A stretch of DNA of 49,907 nucleotides. Source: Nitrospira sp. (lineage in GTDB: Bacteria; Nitrospirota; Nitrospiria; Nitrospirales; Nitrospiraceae). Made by a program: the position numbers and the translations under genes. The notes beneath the pieces were generated by a model. The model had not been told where the DNA came from. It saw only the letters and a list, made by a program, of their open reading frames with translations, and searched no databases. The stretch is from NCBI GenBank assembly GCA_022843785.1, contig JALHMZ010000018.1, positions 1-49,907 on the forward strand, written 5' to 3'. Each line of letters begins with the position of its first letter. Positions within the stretch are counted from its first letter, which is position 1. This document shows, piece after piece, positions 35,125-42,790 of the stretch.

Positions 35125-36570
35125 TTATTTCCCGATACAGAATTCAGAAAAGATCTGATTCAAGACCTCGTCGGAGGTGATTGCGCCGGTCACTTCTCCG
35201 AGCGCATCTGACGCTCCCCGAAGGTCGATTGCGACAAACTCCGGTTCCACTCCATTTCGAACGGAAGCCAATGCCTCTTGAATTGAAGTTTCCGCGCGTT
35301 CCAGGGCCTGGCGATGGCGTACATTAGTGATCATCATACTGCCGGTAGATTCCAAGGATGCCGGCAACAAGTATGTGCGAATTGATTCTCTCAGCTCATC
35401 GATTCCCACCCCTGTTCGTACGGATATCACTAGTACCTTGCAGCCCGTGCCTTCTTCGGCCAGACGGAATAGATGCGTGATCCGATCAGTGTCGACCAGA
35501 TCACTTTTGTTAATGACGACGAGGCTCATATGGCGGGCGGGCAACGAACATGTCTGGCTCAAATCCAGCTCATTCAGCTCAGTCGCATCCAGGACATGCA
35601 AGACGAGGTCGCCCTGTTCCATGGCCGAATGAGCCCGCTTGATTCCTGCTTGCTCCACGATATCGACAGTGTCACGTAGACCAGCGGTGTCCACCAAGGT
35701 GATCAGAAGACCATCCCACACCACAGACTCTTCGATCACATCACGGGTAGTCCCAGGAATATCCGTCACGATCGCTCTGTCTGCGCCAAGCAGAGTATTC
35801 AATAGACTAGATTTCCCAACGTTTGGGCGGCCCGAGATGACCACGCGCGCGCCCTCCCGCAGCCTGACCCCTCGCTGTGACGTCTCCAGCATCGTCCGGA
35901 TCTCATGGCCGGTTTCGTCCAGCGCGGAGCGCAGCTCCTCCCGTCCAACGAAGGCGATATCTTCTTCAGCGAAATCGATACCGGCCTCGACCTGTGCCAA
36001 CAGCCTGACGAAACGTGTTCGCAACCGCTCAACCTGCCGCCCCAAGTCACCCCGGAGATGACGCTGCGCAATCTTCAGCCCGGCCTCAGACTTTGCCCGG
36101 ATCGTATCGAGTACGGCCTCTGCCTGAGACAGATCAAGACGCCCATTCAGAAACGCCCGCTTCGTAAATTCTCCAGGCTCAGCCAAACGGGCACCTGCTG
36201 TCAGGCAGGCTTCGCATACTAGGCGAAGGACCACATGACCGGCGTGACAATGAATTTCAACCACGTCCTCGGCGGTGAATGAACGGGGTCCTTTCATAAG
36301 GACGACGAGGGCCTCATCGATAACGTCTCGGTCCGGCCGTATCAGTTGCGTGGCAGGAGGGTCGCATAGAGAGGGCAGCTCAGGGGGAAGAATATCGGCG
36401 AGATGCAACGTATGGGAAGACACCGTGCTTAGCAGCAATCCGGAACGAAGCCGGACGATCTTCTCTGCAACAGACAGTGTCCCGGGACCACTAATGCGAA
36501 TAATGCCGATCCCACCCTCGCCCGCGGGAGTCGCAATGGCACAAATTGTATCCTCAAGGACTCCGTCCAT
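35125..36570 (-). CDS. mnmE: tRNA modification GTPase MnmE
   Basis: 481 residues: N-terminal folate-binding domain (ICAIATPAGEGGIGIIRISG), helical domain, and an inserted G domain with P-loop GRPNVGKSSLLN, switch region PGTTRDVIEE, DTAGLRD and NKSD. The C-terminal CIGK carries the catalytic Cys. Partner of MnmG, encoded 6 nt downstream. Start ATG at 36570, 75 nt after yidC. Confidence 0.97.
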   Translation of the reverse strand: MDGVLEDTICAIATPAGEGGIGIIRISGPGTLSVAEKIVRLRSGLLLSTVSSHTLHLADILPPELPSLCDPPATQLIRPDRDVIDEALVVLMKGPRSFTAEDVVEIHCHAGHVVLRLVCEACLTAGARLAEPGEFTKRAFLNGRLDLSQAEAVLDTIRAKSEAGLKIAQRHLRGDLGRQVERLRTRFVRLLAQVEAGIDFAEEDIAFVGREELRSALDETGHEIRTMLETSQRGVRLREGARVVISGRPNVGKSSLLNTLLGADRAIVTDIPGTTRDVIEESVVWDGLLITLVDTAGLRDTVDIVEQAGIKRAHSAMEQGDLVLHVLDATELNELDLSQTCSLPARHMSLVVINKSDLVDTDRITHLFRLAEEGTGCKVLVISVRTGVGIDELRESIRTYLLPASLESTGSMMITNVRHRQALERAETSIQEALASVRNGVEPEFVAIDLRGASDALGEVTGAITSDEVLNQIFSEFCIGK

Positions 36571-36645
36571 AGGTGCAAAGACGCGACAGTCCGAGCCCTG
36601 CCGACATCGGATGTGGAACCGCGATACAACGAAAGAGCAGTCGGG

Positions 36646-38334
36646 CTACTTTTTCCCGGTTGCTTCCGCAACCACCGGCACCGGGGGGCGGCGCTTAAAG
36701 ATAAACCGATCCGTGACCAGTTGCTGTCCGATCGTCAGCGTATTATTGGTCAACCAATACAGCACGAGACCGGCGGGAAAATTGATAAAAAGAAAGGTCA
36801 TGAAAACCGGCAACAAGAGCATCATCTTTGCTTGCGTCGGATCCATCGCCGTGGGGGTGATCTTCTGCTGAATCACCATGCTGCCGCCCATTATGATCGG
36901 TAAGACGTAAAAGGGGTCCTGGATCGACAGGTCGGTAATCCATAACCACAGTGGTGCTTGCCGCAAATCGATGGCCACGTTCAGTATGTTGAACAGCGCC
37001 ACAAAGACCGGCATTTGGAGCACCATCGGCAGACACCCGCCGACCGGATTGACCTTGTGGTCCCGATACACTTTGATGAGCTCCTTATTCAGGCGCTCAC
37101 GATCTTCTTTGAACTTCTCCTGAACCTCCAGGACCTTCGGTTGAATCCCGGCCATTTGTTTCATCGACTTATAGCTTTTGTACTGGAGGGGCACGAACAG
37201 CAGCTTGATCATGATGGTCAGCAGAATGATCGAGGCTCCGTAATTCCCGGTGTAATCGTTGATCGTGCGCAGTACATAAAACAGTGGCTTCGCCACCATT
37301 TTAACCATGTCCCAACTTCCAAAAATGAACCAGCCGAAGTCGACGGTATCTTCCAGGCCAAGCTCGAGTGCTCGCAGCGCGTCATATTCCTTGGGGCCGG
37401 CAAAGAGCTGAAACTCGATTGGGGTGTCGGGTGAAGCGATGGGGATAAGGACCGATGTCGAGGCCAGCTTCTCACCTTCCTTTTTCACCAAAACGGTTGG
37501 ACTTTCCTGCGGGATCAGCACAGATAAAAAATACTTATCCTGGAGGCCGGCCCATTTCACGGACCCCTTGTGCTCCGTTTCCGAATCGGGCAAGTCCAAC
37601 TTGATTTTGCCATCCACTAGCGCCACAGGACCGATCGAGCCGATAAAGCCCTCGCCCCATTCCACAATGCCGAAATTCGTGCCCAGTCCAACCTGCATCG
37701 AGCCGGAGAGTCCGCTCTGATTCAGCGACACGTCCACCAGATAGCTGTTTGCATGAAACGTCAGCTGTTTAACAATACGAACACCGGATGACAGGTTTTC
37801 ATACGTGAAGGTCAGATGGCCGGTGGGGTTCTTGTCGTCCAGGATCGTAAAGTCTCTTGTGACCCGATAGTTCCCGTCATTGATTTCTTTCGACAGGAGT
37901 GAATCATCCGCTCTGATCGACAATGGGCCGGCGAATTTTCCGCCTTGCCGGACCATCTGTACCGGTGGCGCATTCTTATCTGCGCTGCTGCGATAGCGCT
38001 TGAGCTCCCAGCTCGTCAGCACCGCCCCGCGGGACGTAAATTTTGCATGATAGAGAGCGGTGTCCACCTCGACCGTCTCCCCGACCGTATTGACGAGTTC
38101 AAGAGAAGAGGCCTTATCCGGCGAACCCTTGTCGGAGGGGAGTTTTGTAGGAGAGGCGCTCGCAGGCGTTATTTCGCGCGGAGCCGATGACGTTGATGGC
38201 GTGGTGTCGGTGACCGGGGCCGGTTCCTCAAGCTTAGGCGGATCAGGGAGCAGACCCAGTTCCTTGAGCGCGTACTCGTACCCGAAGATAATCACGAGTG
38301 AGAGCACAAGGAACACAATGACGCGCTTTTCCAT
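36646..38334 (-). CDS. yidC: Membrane protein insertase YidC
   Basis: 562 residues, Gram-negative type: N-terminal transmembrane helix (RVIVFLVLSLVIIFGYEYAL), a Pro/Ser/Thr-rich linker, a large periplasmic beta domain (about 75-345) and the five-helix insertase core with YGASIILLTIMIKLLF, VGGCLPMVLQMPVFVALF and FINFPAGLVLYWLTNN. It inserts and folds inner-membrane proteins with or without SecYEG. I start at ATG 38334; a TTG two codons upstream is also in frame. Confidence 0.97.
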   Translation of the reverse strand: MEKRVIVFLVLSLVIIFGYEYALKELGLLPDPPKLEEPAPVTDTTPSTSSAPREITPASASPTKLPSDKGSPDKASSLELVNTVGETVEVDTALYHAKFTSRGAVLTSWELKRYRSSADKNAPPVQMVRQGGKFAGPLSIRADDSLLSKEINDGNYRVTRDFTILDDKNPTGHLTFTYENLSSGVRIVKQLTFHANSYLVDVSLNQSGLSGSMQVGLGTNFGIVEWGEGFIGSIGPVALVDGKIKLDLPDSETEHKGSVKWAGLQDKYFLSVLIPQESPTVLVKKEGEKLASTSVLIPIASPDTPIEFQLFAGPKEYDALRALELGLEDTVDFGWFIFGSWDMVKMVAKPLFYVLRTINDYTGNYGASIILLTIMIKLLFVPLQYKSYKSMKQMAGIQPKVLEVQEKFKEDRERLNKELIKVYRDHKVNPVGGCLPMVLQMPVFVALFNILNVAIDLRQAPLWLWITDLSIQDPFYVLPIIMGGSMVIQQKITPTAMDPTQAKMMLLLPVFMTFLFINFPAGLVLYWLTNNTLTIGQQLVTDRFIFKRRPPVPVVAEATGKK

Positions 38335-38368
38335 GAACAAGATGTGTTTCCCCTAGAGTGTATGACCA

Positions 38369-38578
38369 CTACTTGACCGGGTCTTCTCCCCCGGGATGGA
38401 AGGGATGGCACTTCATCAGGCGGACCAATGCCAGGCCAAGACCGTGGAACGCACCGTACCGATCCACGGCATCCAAGGCGTATCGAGAGCACGTGGGCTC
38501 GAACCGGCAGGCCGGGCCAAGCAAGGGAGAAATCATAAAGCGGTACCCGTGAATGATCCAGAGACACAGCTGCCGCAT
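38369..38578 (-). CDS. yidD: Membrane protein insertion efficiency factor YidD
   Basis: 69 residues with the YidD signature: YRFMISPLLGPACRFEPTCS, then YALDAVDRYGAFHGLGLA, ending KCHPFHPGGEDPV. Its ATG (38578) is 1 nt after the rnpA stop, and yidC follows 34 nt downstream, the normal rnpA-yidD-yidC order. Confidence 0.96.
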   Translation of the reverse strand: MRQLCLWIIHGYRFMISPLLGPACRFEPTCSRYALDAVDRYGAFHGLGLALVRLMKCHPFHPGGEDPVK

Positions 38579-38579
38579 A

Positions 38580-38942
38580 TCAATCTGCCTTTGGTCGAAT
38601 CAGATGAACTCGCCGCAATGACGTATCCCACATTCGGGTCAGGTCTTCGTGCGTCTGCGCCAGCGCTTCGCGTTTCGGGAATACCAGAAGGGCCTGGCCC
38701 GGAATCAAGTCCTGGTGCCGCTGTCTCACCAACGCACGAAAAACCCGCTTTGCCCGATTTCTCCGGACCGCATTACCGAAGCGTTTTCCGACGATAATTC
38801 CGACGCGGCTCGGCGCGTCATCCATCCTGTGCATCAACAGATTAAACAGAGCCGTGGAAATTCGCCGTCCTTGACGTTTGACGGTTTCAATATCCCGGCT
38901 GGCCCGTAAGAAAATGCTGCGTTCTCCTTGCGGCTTCGACAT
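38580..38942 (-). CDS. rnpA: Ribonuclease P protein component RnpA
   Basis: 120 residues. The RNA-binding signature GIIVGKRFGNAVRRNRAKRVFRALVR (the RNR box) is complete; the N-terminus FLRASRDIETVKRQGRR matches the family. I place the start at ATG 38942; the open frame runs on to 39395, but that part overlaps rpmH and is not RnpA-like. A GTG about 14 codons upstream with AAGGA before it is an alternative. The protein helps RNase P RNA mature tRNA 5' ends. Confidence 0.95.
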   Translation of the reverse strand: MSKPQGERSIFLRASRDIETVKRQGRRISTALFNLLMHRMDDAPSRVGIIVGKRFGNAVRRNRAKRVFRALVRQRHQDLIPGQALLVFPKREALAQTHEDLTRMWDTSLRRVHLIRPKAD

Positions 38943-39085
38943 CGCGAAAGGATCGTCCCACGGCTGCACGCCGTCCTTCGATGGTCTGAGTCGGGATGGC
39001 TTCTGACAGGGAGATGCGATCCCAGGGCAGCGAGATATCACCGGCAGATGCACAGAAGAACATCGAGAGTGCCGTCGGTAGCGAG

Positions 39086-39223
39086 CTAGACCGTCAGCCG
39101 GGCCCGTCCCTTCGCACGTCGACGAGCCAGGACCCGACGCCCGTTTTTCGTGCTCATGCGCTTTCGGAAACCGTGCTCGCGTTTCTTCTTGAGATTCGAT
39201 GGCTGCTGAAATGTAAAGGACAC
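39086..39223 (-). CDS. rpmH: 50S ribosomal protein L34
   Basis: 45 residues, translated by hand from the minus strand: [20 protein letters not shown] followed by [20 protein letters not shown] and LTV. This is L34 nearly end to end. The start is GTG at 39223 with GGAGG 6 nt upstream, and the stop is TAG at 39086-39088. The N-terminus (SFTFQQPS rather than KRTYQPS) is slightly altered. First gene of the long minus-strand block, about 47 nt from its predicted transcription start. Confidence 0.96.
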   Translation of the reverse strand: MSFTFQQPSNLKKKREHGFRKRMSTKNGRRVLARRRAKGRARLTV

Positions 39224-39276
39224 GGGGCTCCTCCCTCACGATCATTAAAAAGCGGACCACTCTAAATGAACGGTGC

Positions 39277-39305
39277 ATTATAGGAGCGGCTTTGCGACCT
39301 GTCAA
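39277..39305 (-). promoter_or_regulatory. Perfect consensus sigma-70 promoter for rpmH operon
   Basis: Minus strand TTGACA (39305-39300), exactly 17 nt, TATAAT (39282-39277). Both hexamers match the consensus at all positions, fitting a strongly expressed ribosomal-protein operon. Confidence 0.93.
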
Positions 39306-39591
39306 TTTACAGTCTTCTATGATTCTGTTCATTAGCACGATTAAATCCCTCTGTTGATCCCCTTCTGCCTTGAGGCGCTTTTGTCTCCGTAGCACCAGAT
39401 TGCCACAATTTACCTATATGCCCCCAAGTCGCGTATAATCTAAAGTATTGACACCATGGACATTTTTGTCATATTTGAAAATATTATCTTGGCACCGAGC
39501 TTGCTGCTTGATAAGGATTTGCCTGCAGCGCTCCGCGCGGTAGGGCAATGGCATCGAAAATACAACGAGTTTTTATGGAGGACATGACACC
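39306..39591. other. Intergenic region between divergent rpmH and lipoprotein genes
   Basis: AT-rich region with no gene. For the plus strand there is a perfect TTGACA at 39448-39453, but the box 17 nt on (ATATTT, 39471-39476) is poor; TATAAT at 39434-39439 has no good -35. GGAGG at about 39576 serves the lipoprotein gene. In many bacteria dnaA and oriC lie at this place; I see no TTATCCACA-type DnaA boxes here. Confidence 0.5.
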
Positions 39592-40212
39592 ATGGTGCAG
39601 ATCAGACAGCTACTGGTACCCATAGCCCTTACCACTCTCATCGCAGCCGGATGTACGAAGCCGCCATCAGAAAAAATTGAGGCGGCAGAACAGGCCGTTA
39701 AGGCTGCGCAACAGAGCGGAGCGGGCACCTACACTGCTGAGGAGTATGCGAAACTTGAAGGCACCCTCGATGCGTTGAAGAAAGAGGTGAGTGAGCAGGA
39801 CGGGAAGTTTGCCCTCTTTCGGGACTACGGCAAAGTTGAACAGCTGGCTGCATCGACAGCAGCCGAAGGCCAGCGCGTAAGAACAGAGGTGGCCAAGAAG
39901 AAAGAAGAAGCCAAAGCGGGAGCGCTCCAGGCTCAGCAGGTTGCTCAAGAAGCCGTCGCGTCCACTCTGAAACTCGTCGCCAGGGCGCCGGTTGGAAAAG
40001 ATCGTGCGGCGGTTGAGGGGATCAAGAACGACGCCGAAGCCCTCAAGGCTTCGCTCAATCAGGTTCAGCTGGCGATTGACAAAGAAGATTACCCGGCTGC
40101 GCAGACTCAAGCGAAGGCGATCAATGACAAGAGCCGGGCCGTGTCAGACGAAATAGAGAGTGCATTGGCCAAGATCGGAAAGGGAAAATCTTCTCCTTCC
40201 AGGAAGAAGTAA
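39592..40212 (+). CDS. Coiled-coil lipoprotein
   Basis: 206 residues with a lipoprotein signal peptide (lipobox LIAAGC, Cys about 21). The remainder is almost entirely charged, Ala-rich helix (EKIEAAEQAVKAAQQSG, VRTEVAKKKEEAKAGALQAQ, ending in a Lys/Ser-rich tail). The pattern resembles DUF4398-type periplasmic coiled-coil lipoproteins. It begins a four-gene plus-strand run with YkuD-type enzymes, suggesting a cell-envelope role; 14 nt separate it from the next gene. Confidence 0.85.
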   Translation: MVQIRQLLVPIALTTLIAAGCTKPPSEKIEAAEQAVKAAQQSGAGTYTAEEYAKLEGTLDALKKEVSEQDGKFALFRDYGKVEQLAASTAAEGQRVRTEVAKKKEEAKAGALQAQQVAQEAVASTLKLVARAPVGKDRAAVEGIKNDAEALKASLNQVQLAIDKEDYPAAQTQAKAINDKSRAVSDEIESALAKIGKGKSSPSRKK

Positions 40213-40226
40213 GGTAGAGTTTTGAC

Positions 40227-41363
40227 GTGGCGGCGATGGATATCAACCGTGCTAAGATTGCCGGGAGCATCTGCGTCCTTCTTGTGACCGGATGTGTTCC
40301 GGCTGTTCCCCCCGACCTGATCGCCGCCATCGATGCCATCGATCATGATTTGATTTCCATAGGGGCTCCCCAGGCAGCGCCTGAAGAGTATGCCTACTTT
40401 ACGAGGCAATGGGTTTCGCTCAAAGCCCGCGTGCAAGCCGATGATGATCTTATCCGCTGGCCGTGGGAATCCAACGAGATTGAGAAGGAACTCAGACGGC
40501 TTCATAGCGAGGGTGGAACCACCGTCGCCCGGCTGAATGACCGGCAGGCCGCCCAACGGCGGACGGCAGAATCCACACTCACCCGTCTTGAAGCTCGCTT
40601 TCTCTCCATCGCGTCGCATGTCCAATCGATCAACGGGCGTGTGGCGTTGGGGGAAAAACCTGTCCAAACAGACTTGCTCCTGAAACAAGCCCGTTCCTTC
40701 TTAGAACAAAGAGACTACGCGCGATCGATCCAGGTTGCGGAGCAGGCCAGCCAGGCTCTCCGGATCCAGACGACCGCATTAATACGGGAGTTAGGCCGGT
40801 ATGCCGATGACCAGCAGGTCGGGCATTGGCAGGCCATGGTCAAACAAACGGTGGACTGGTCGAGGGCACACCAGTCCACGGCTATCGTTGTCAGTAAGGC
40901 CGACCGGGAATTAATCGTCTACAAGGGCGGACGCAAAGTGCTATCATATCCCGTCCGGCTGGGATTCAACGGCATTCGGGAGAAACGATTTCAGGGAGAT
41001 GGAGCCACGCCGGAAGGACGGTACCGGGTGACGGAGGCTCGCGGTGCAGGGCAGACGCAGTTTTATCGCGCCCTCGTGTTGGACTATCCCAATGCAGAAG
41101 ATCGCCGGCGGTTTCGGCTGGCCAAGCAATCGGGGAAAATTGCTTCGGCAAAGGATATCGGAGGCCAAATCGAAATCCATGGTGTGGAGAATGAGCTCAT
41201 GGCGCAGACGCTTGGGTGCGTCATGCTGGCGAATCCTCACATGGCCGAACTCTTTGCGCGAGTATCCTCAGGCACGCCGGTGACAATTGTCGGCGCATTG
41301 ACCGGACGTAATTCGATTGCGTTGGCCTTGGCGGAGTTAGCGGGTCGAACAGACGAAACCTGA
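40227..41363 (+). CDS. L,D-transpeptidase family lipoprotein (YkuD domain)
   Basis: 378 residues. The N-terminus has a lipoprotein-like signal (ICVLLVTGC), then a helical region (about 60-210) and a YkuD catalytic domain starting near STAIVVSKADRELIVYKGG and containing IEIHG (His318) and TLGCVMLAN (Cys331). YkuD enzymes form 3-3 peptidoglycan crosslinks or attach proteins to the wall. The motif is TxGCxM rather than SxGCxR, so activity is likely but not certain. GTG at 40227 is used; ATG at 40236 is an alternative. Confidence 0.85.
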   Translation: MAAMDINRAKIAGSICVLLVTGCVPAVPPDLIAAIDAIDHDLISIGAPQAAPEEYAYFTRQWVSLKARVQADDDLIRWPWESNEIEKELRRLHSEGGTTVARLNDRQAAQRRTAESTLTRLEARFLSIASHVQSINGRVALGEKPVQTDLLLKQARSFLEQRDYARSIQVAEQASQALRIQTTALIRELGRYADDQQVGHWQAMVKQTVDWSRAHQSTAIVVSKADRELIVYKGGRKVLSYPVRLGFNGIREKRFQGDGATPEGRYRVTEARGAGQTQFYRALVLDYPNAEDRRRFRLAKQSGKIASAKDIGGQIEIHGVENELMAQTLGCVMLANPHMAELFARVSSGTPVTIVGALTGRNSIALALAELAGRTDET

Positions 41364-41371
41364 GTGTCATT

Positions 41372-42016
41372 ATGATATCGGTACGAGTCGCTTTTTCGTC
41401 GTTCCTCCTTATCGCACTATTGGCGGCTGATGTCCCGCCCAACAGCCAGGCCTTGCTCCCAGCCTCCGAGCCACAGAGGCTTTCCACATCGGACACGGCG
41501 GGTGATGGTCATCTCCACGGTCTTCAAGCCCGGTACAAGGCGTTGTCCGCGCAGCTTTCCCGGCTCAAACCGCAGCAACCGTACATTCTCGTCGATACGG
41601 CCCGGAACCATTTGTATGTGAAGCGCCGGCAGGAAGTCGTGCTCGACGCCATTGCGTCGACAGGCAGCGGAACCATTCTGGATAAACCCGGTGAAGGCAA
41701 CGACCAATGGGTGTTCGATACCCCGCGAGGAGAATTCCTCGTGCAGTCCAAACTGACCGATCCCGCCTGGGTCAAGCCGGACTGGGCATTTATCGAAGAA
41801 GGCGAAGAGATTCCTAAAAACCCGGCTGACCGTGTCGAACAGGGTGTGCTCGGCGAGTACGCGCTAGGGTTCGGGAAGGGATATTTCATCCATGGTACGC
41901 TCTATACGCGCTTGCTGGGAAAGAATGTCACACATGGCTGTATCCGGCTGAATGACGGCGATCTCAAGCGGGTCTATACGTTCGCTCGAGTTGGGACACC
42001 GATCATCATCTTCTAA
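41372..42016 (+). CDS. L,D-transpeptidase (YkuD domain)
   Basis: 214 residues: signal peptide (FSSFLLIALLAADVPPNSQA), then a YkuD domain with the textbook motif FIHGTLYTRLLG...THGCIRL (His174, Cys190, Arg192). YILVDTARNHLYVKRRQEV is the domain's opening strand pair. Starts 8 nt after the previous gene. A canonical catalytic member of the set. Confidence 0.92.
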   Translation: MISVRVAFSSFLLIALLAADVPPNSQALLPASEPQRLSTSDTAGDGHLHGLQARYKALSAQLSRLKPQQPYILVDTARNHLYVKRRQEVVLDAIASTGSGTILDKPGEGNDQWVFDTPRGEFLVQSKLTDPAWVKPDWAFIEEGEEIPKNPADRVEQGVLGEYALGFGKGYFIHGTLYTRLLGKNVTHGCIRLNDGDLKRVYTFARVGTPIIIF

Positions 42017-42047
42017 TCACTCTTCGTCTGCGGCCCTGCATCCCCTC

Positions 42048-42686
42048 ATGAGAGTCTGCGCGATCCTTTTCATACTGCTTGTGCCGGGCACCCCGAGTCA
42101 GGCCGGGGATCTTGAGGCGTTTCCTGATCTCCATCTCAACGACGCTGGCGCAGTCCAGGAAGCCACGCGTGTGCTGGAAGAGGAAGTGAAGCTGGCGGCT
42201 CGTGCCCAGACCTATCTGCTCATCGACCTTGTCACACAGACGATTCAAATCAAGGGCCGTGGCATCGAACTGCACCGAATCCCCGTCGTCTCGTGGTCGG
42301 CCAAGGCCGTGCAGAATATGAAAGGCGCCTATCGCCTGATCACGCGGCCGCCGGTTATAAGGAGAAAGATTGATCCAACTGCTTCTATTGAACAAGAACC
42401 CATTTCGTTGGCTGACATGCCCGTGGACTATACGCTGTCATACGCTCCAACACTCACCATTGATGTGGCGCCTGTGGCGGGAGAAAATCCGGTTCAATGG
42501 CTCAGAGCCCACGGGAAGCGCTGGTGGAGAAATGCGAAAGATTGGAGCGATTCGTTTCCAGCAGCTCAGTCTGTGCCACAAAGCCCGTATCTCCAATTGG
42601 AAGTCTCCGCCGAGCAGGCCCGATCCCTGGCCTGGTCGGCTGTTGACGGCATGGCTTTAGTCATCCGCCGACCGACCGATAAATAG
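42048..42686 (+). CDS. YkuD-like secreted protein lacking the catalytic cysteine
   Basis: 212 residues. Signal peptide MRVCAILFILLVPGTPSQAG, then a helical stretch and YLLIDLVTQTIQIKGRGIEL, which lines up with the opening of YkuD domains in the two preceding genes. After that the sequence diverges: no HG, no SxGC or THGC, and no Cys at all in the mature protein. ATG at 42048 is chosen for the clean signal peptide; the open frame reaches back into the previous gene. Likely a non-catalytic paralogue, perhaps a binding or regulatory partner. Confidence 0.78.
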   Translation: MRVCAILFILLVPGTPSQAGDLEAFPDLHLNDAGAVQEATRVLEEEVKLAARAQTYLLIDLVTQTIQIKGRGIELHRIPVVSWSAKAVQNMKGAYRLITRPPVIRRKIDPTASIEQEPISLADMPVDYTLSYAPTLTIDVAPVAGENPVQWLRAHGKRWWRNAKDWSDSFPAAQSVPQSPYLQLEVSAEQARSLAWSAVDGMALVIRRPTDK

Positions 42687-42694
42687 ATGAGTAT

Positions 42695-42750
42695 GAGTCG
42701 GCCCAAGATTGTCTTTTTCATGTCGGGCTCCTAAGATACGGGGCCGACTC
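42695..42750. repeat. 10-bp inverted repeat upstream of pgi
   Basis: GAGTCGGCCC (42695-42704) and GGGCCGACTC (42741-42750) are exact reverse complements separated by 36 nt, in the gap between the YkuD-like gene and pgi. Could be a terminator-like or leader structure, or an operator. A short T5 run lies within the loop rather than after the stem. Confidence 0.5.
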
Positions 42751-42790
42751 CTCCCGGCCCCATCGAACCCATTTGTGGAAGGGAAATTCC

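Noticed and set aside
38580..39395. Extended 271-aa frame ending in RnpA
   Set aside because: The upstream 150 residues overlap rpmH and its promoter and are not RnpA-like; the true start is near 38942.
39224..39591. Possible replication origin upstream of rpmH
   Set aside because: AT-rich, but no TTATCCACA-like boxes, no repeated 13-mers and no dnaA nearby.
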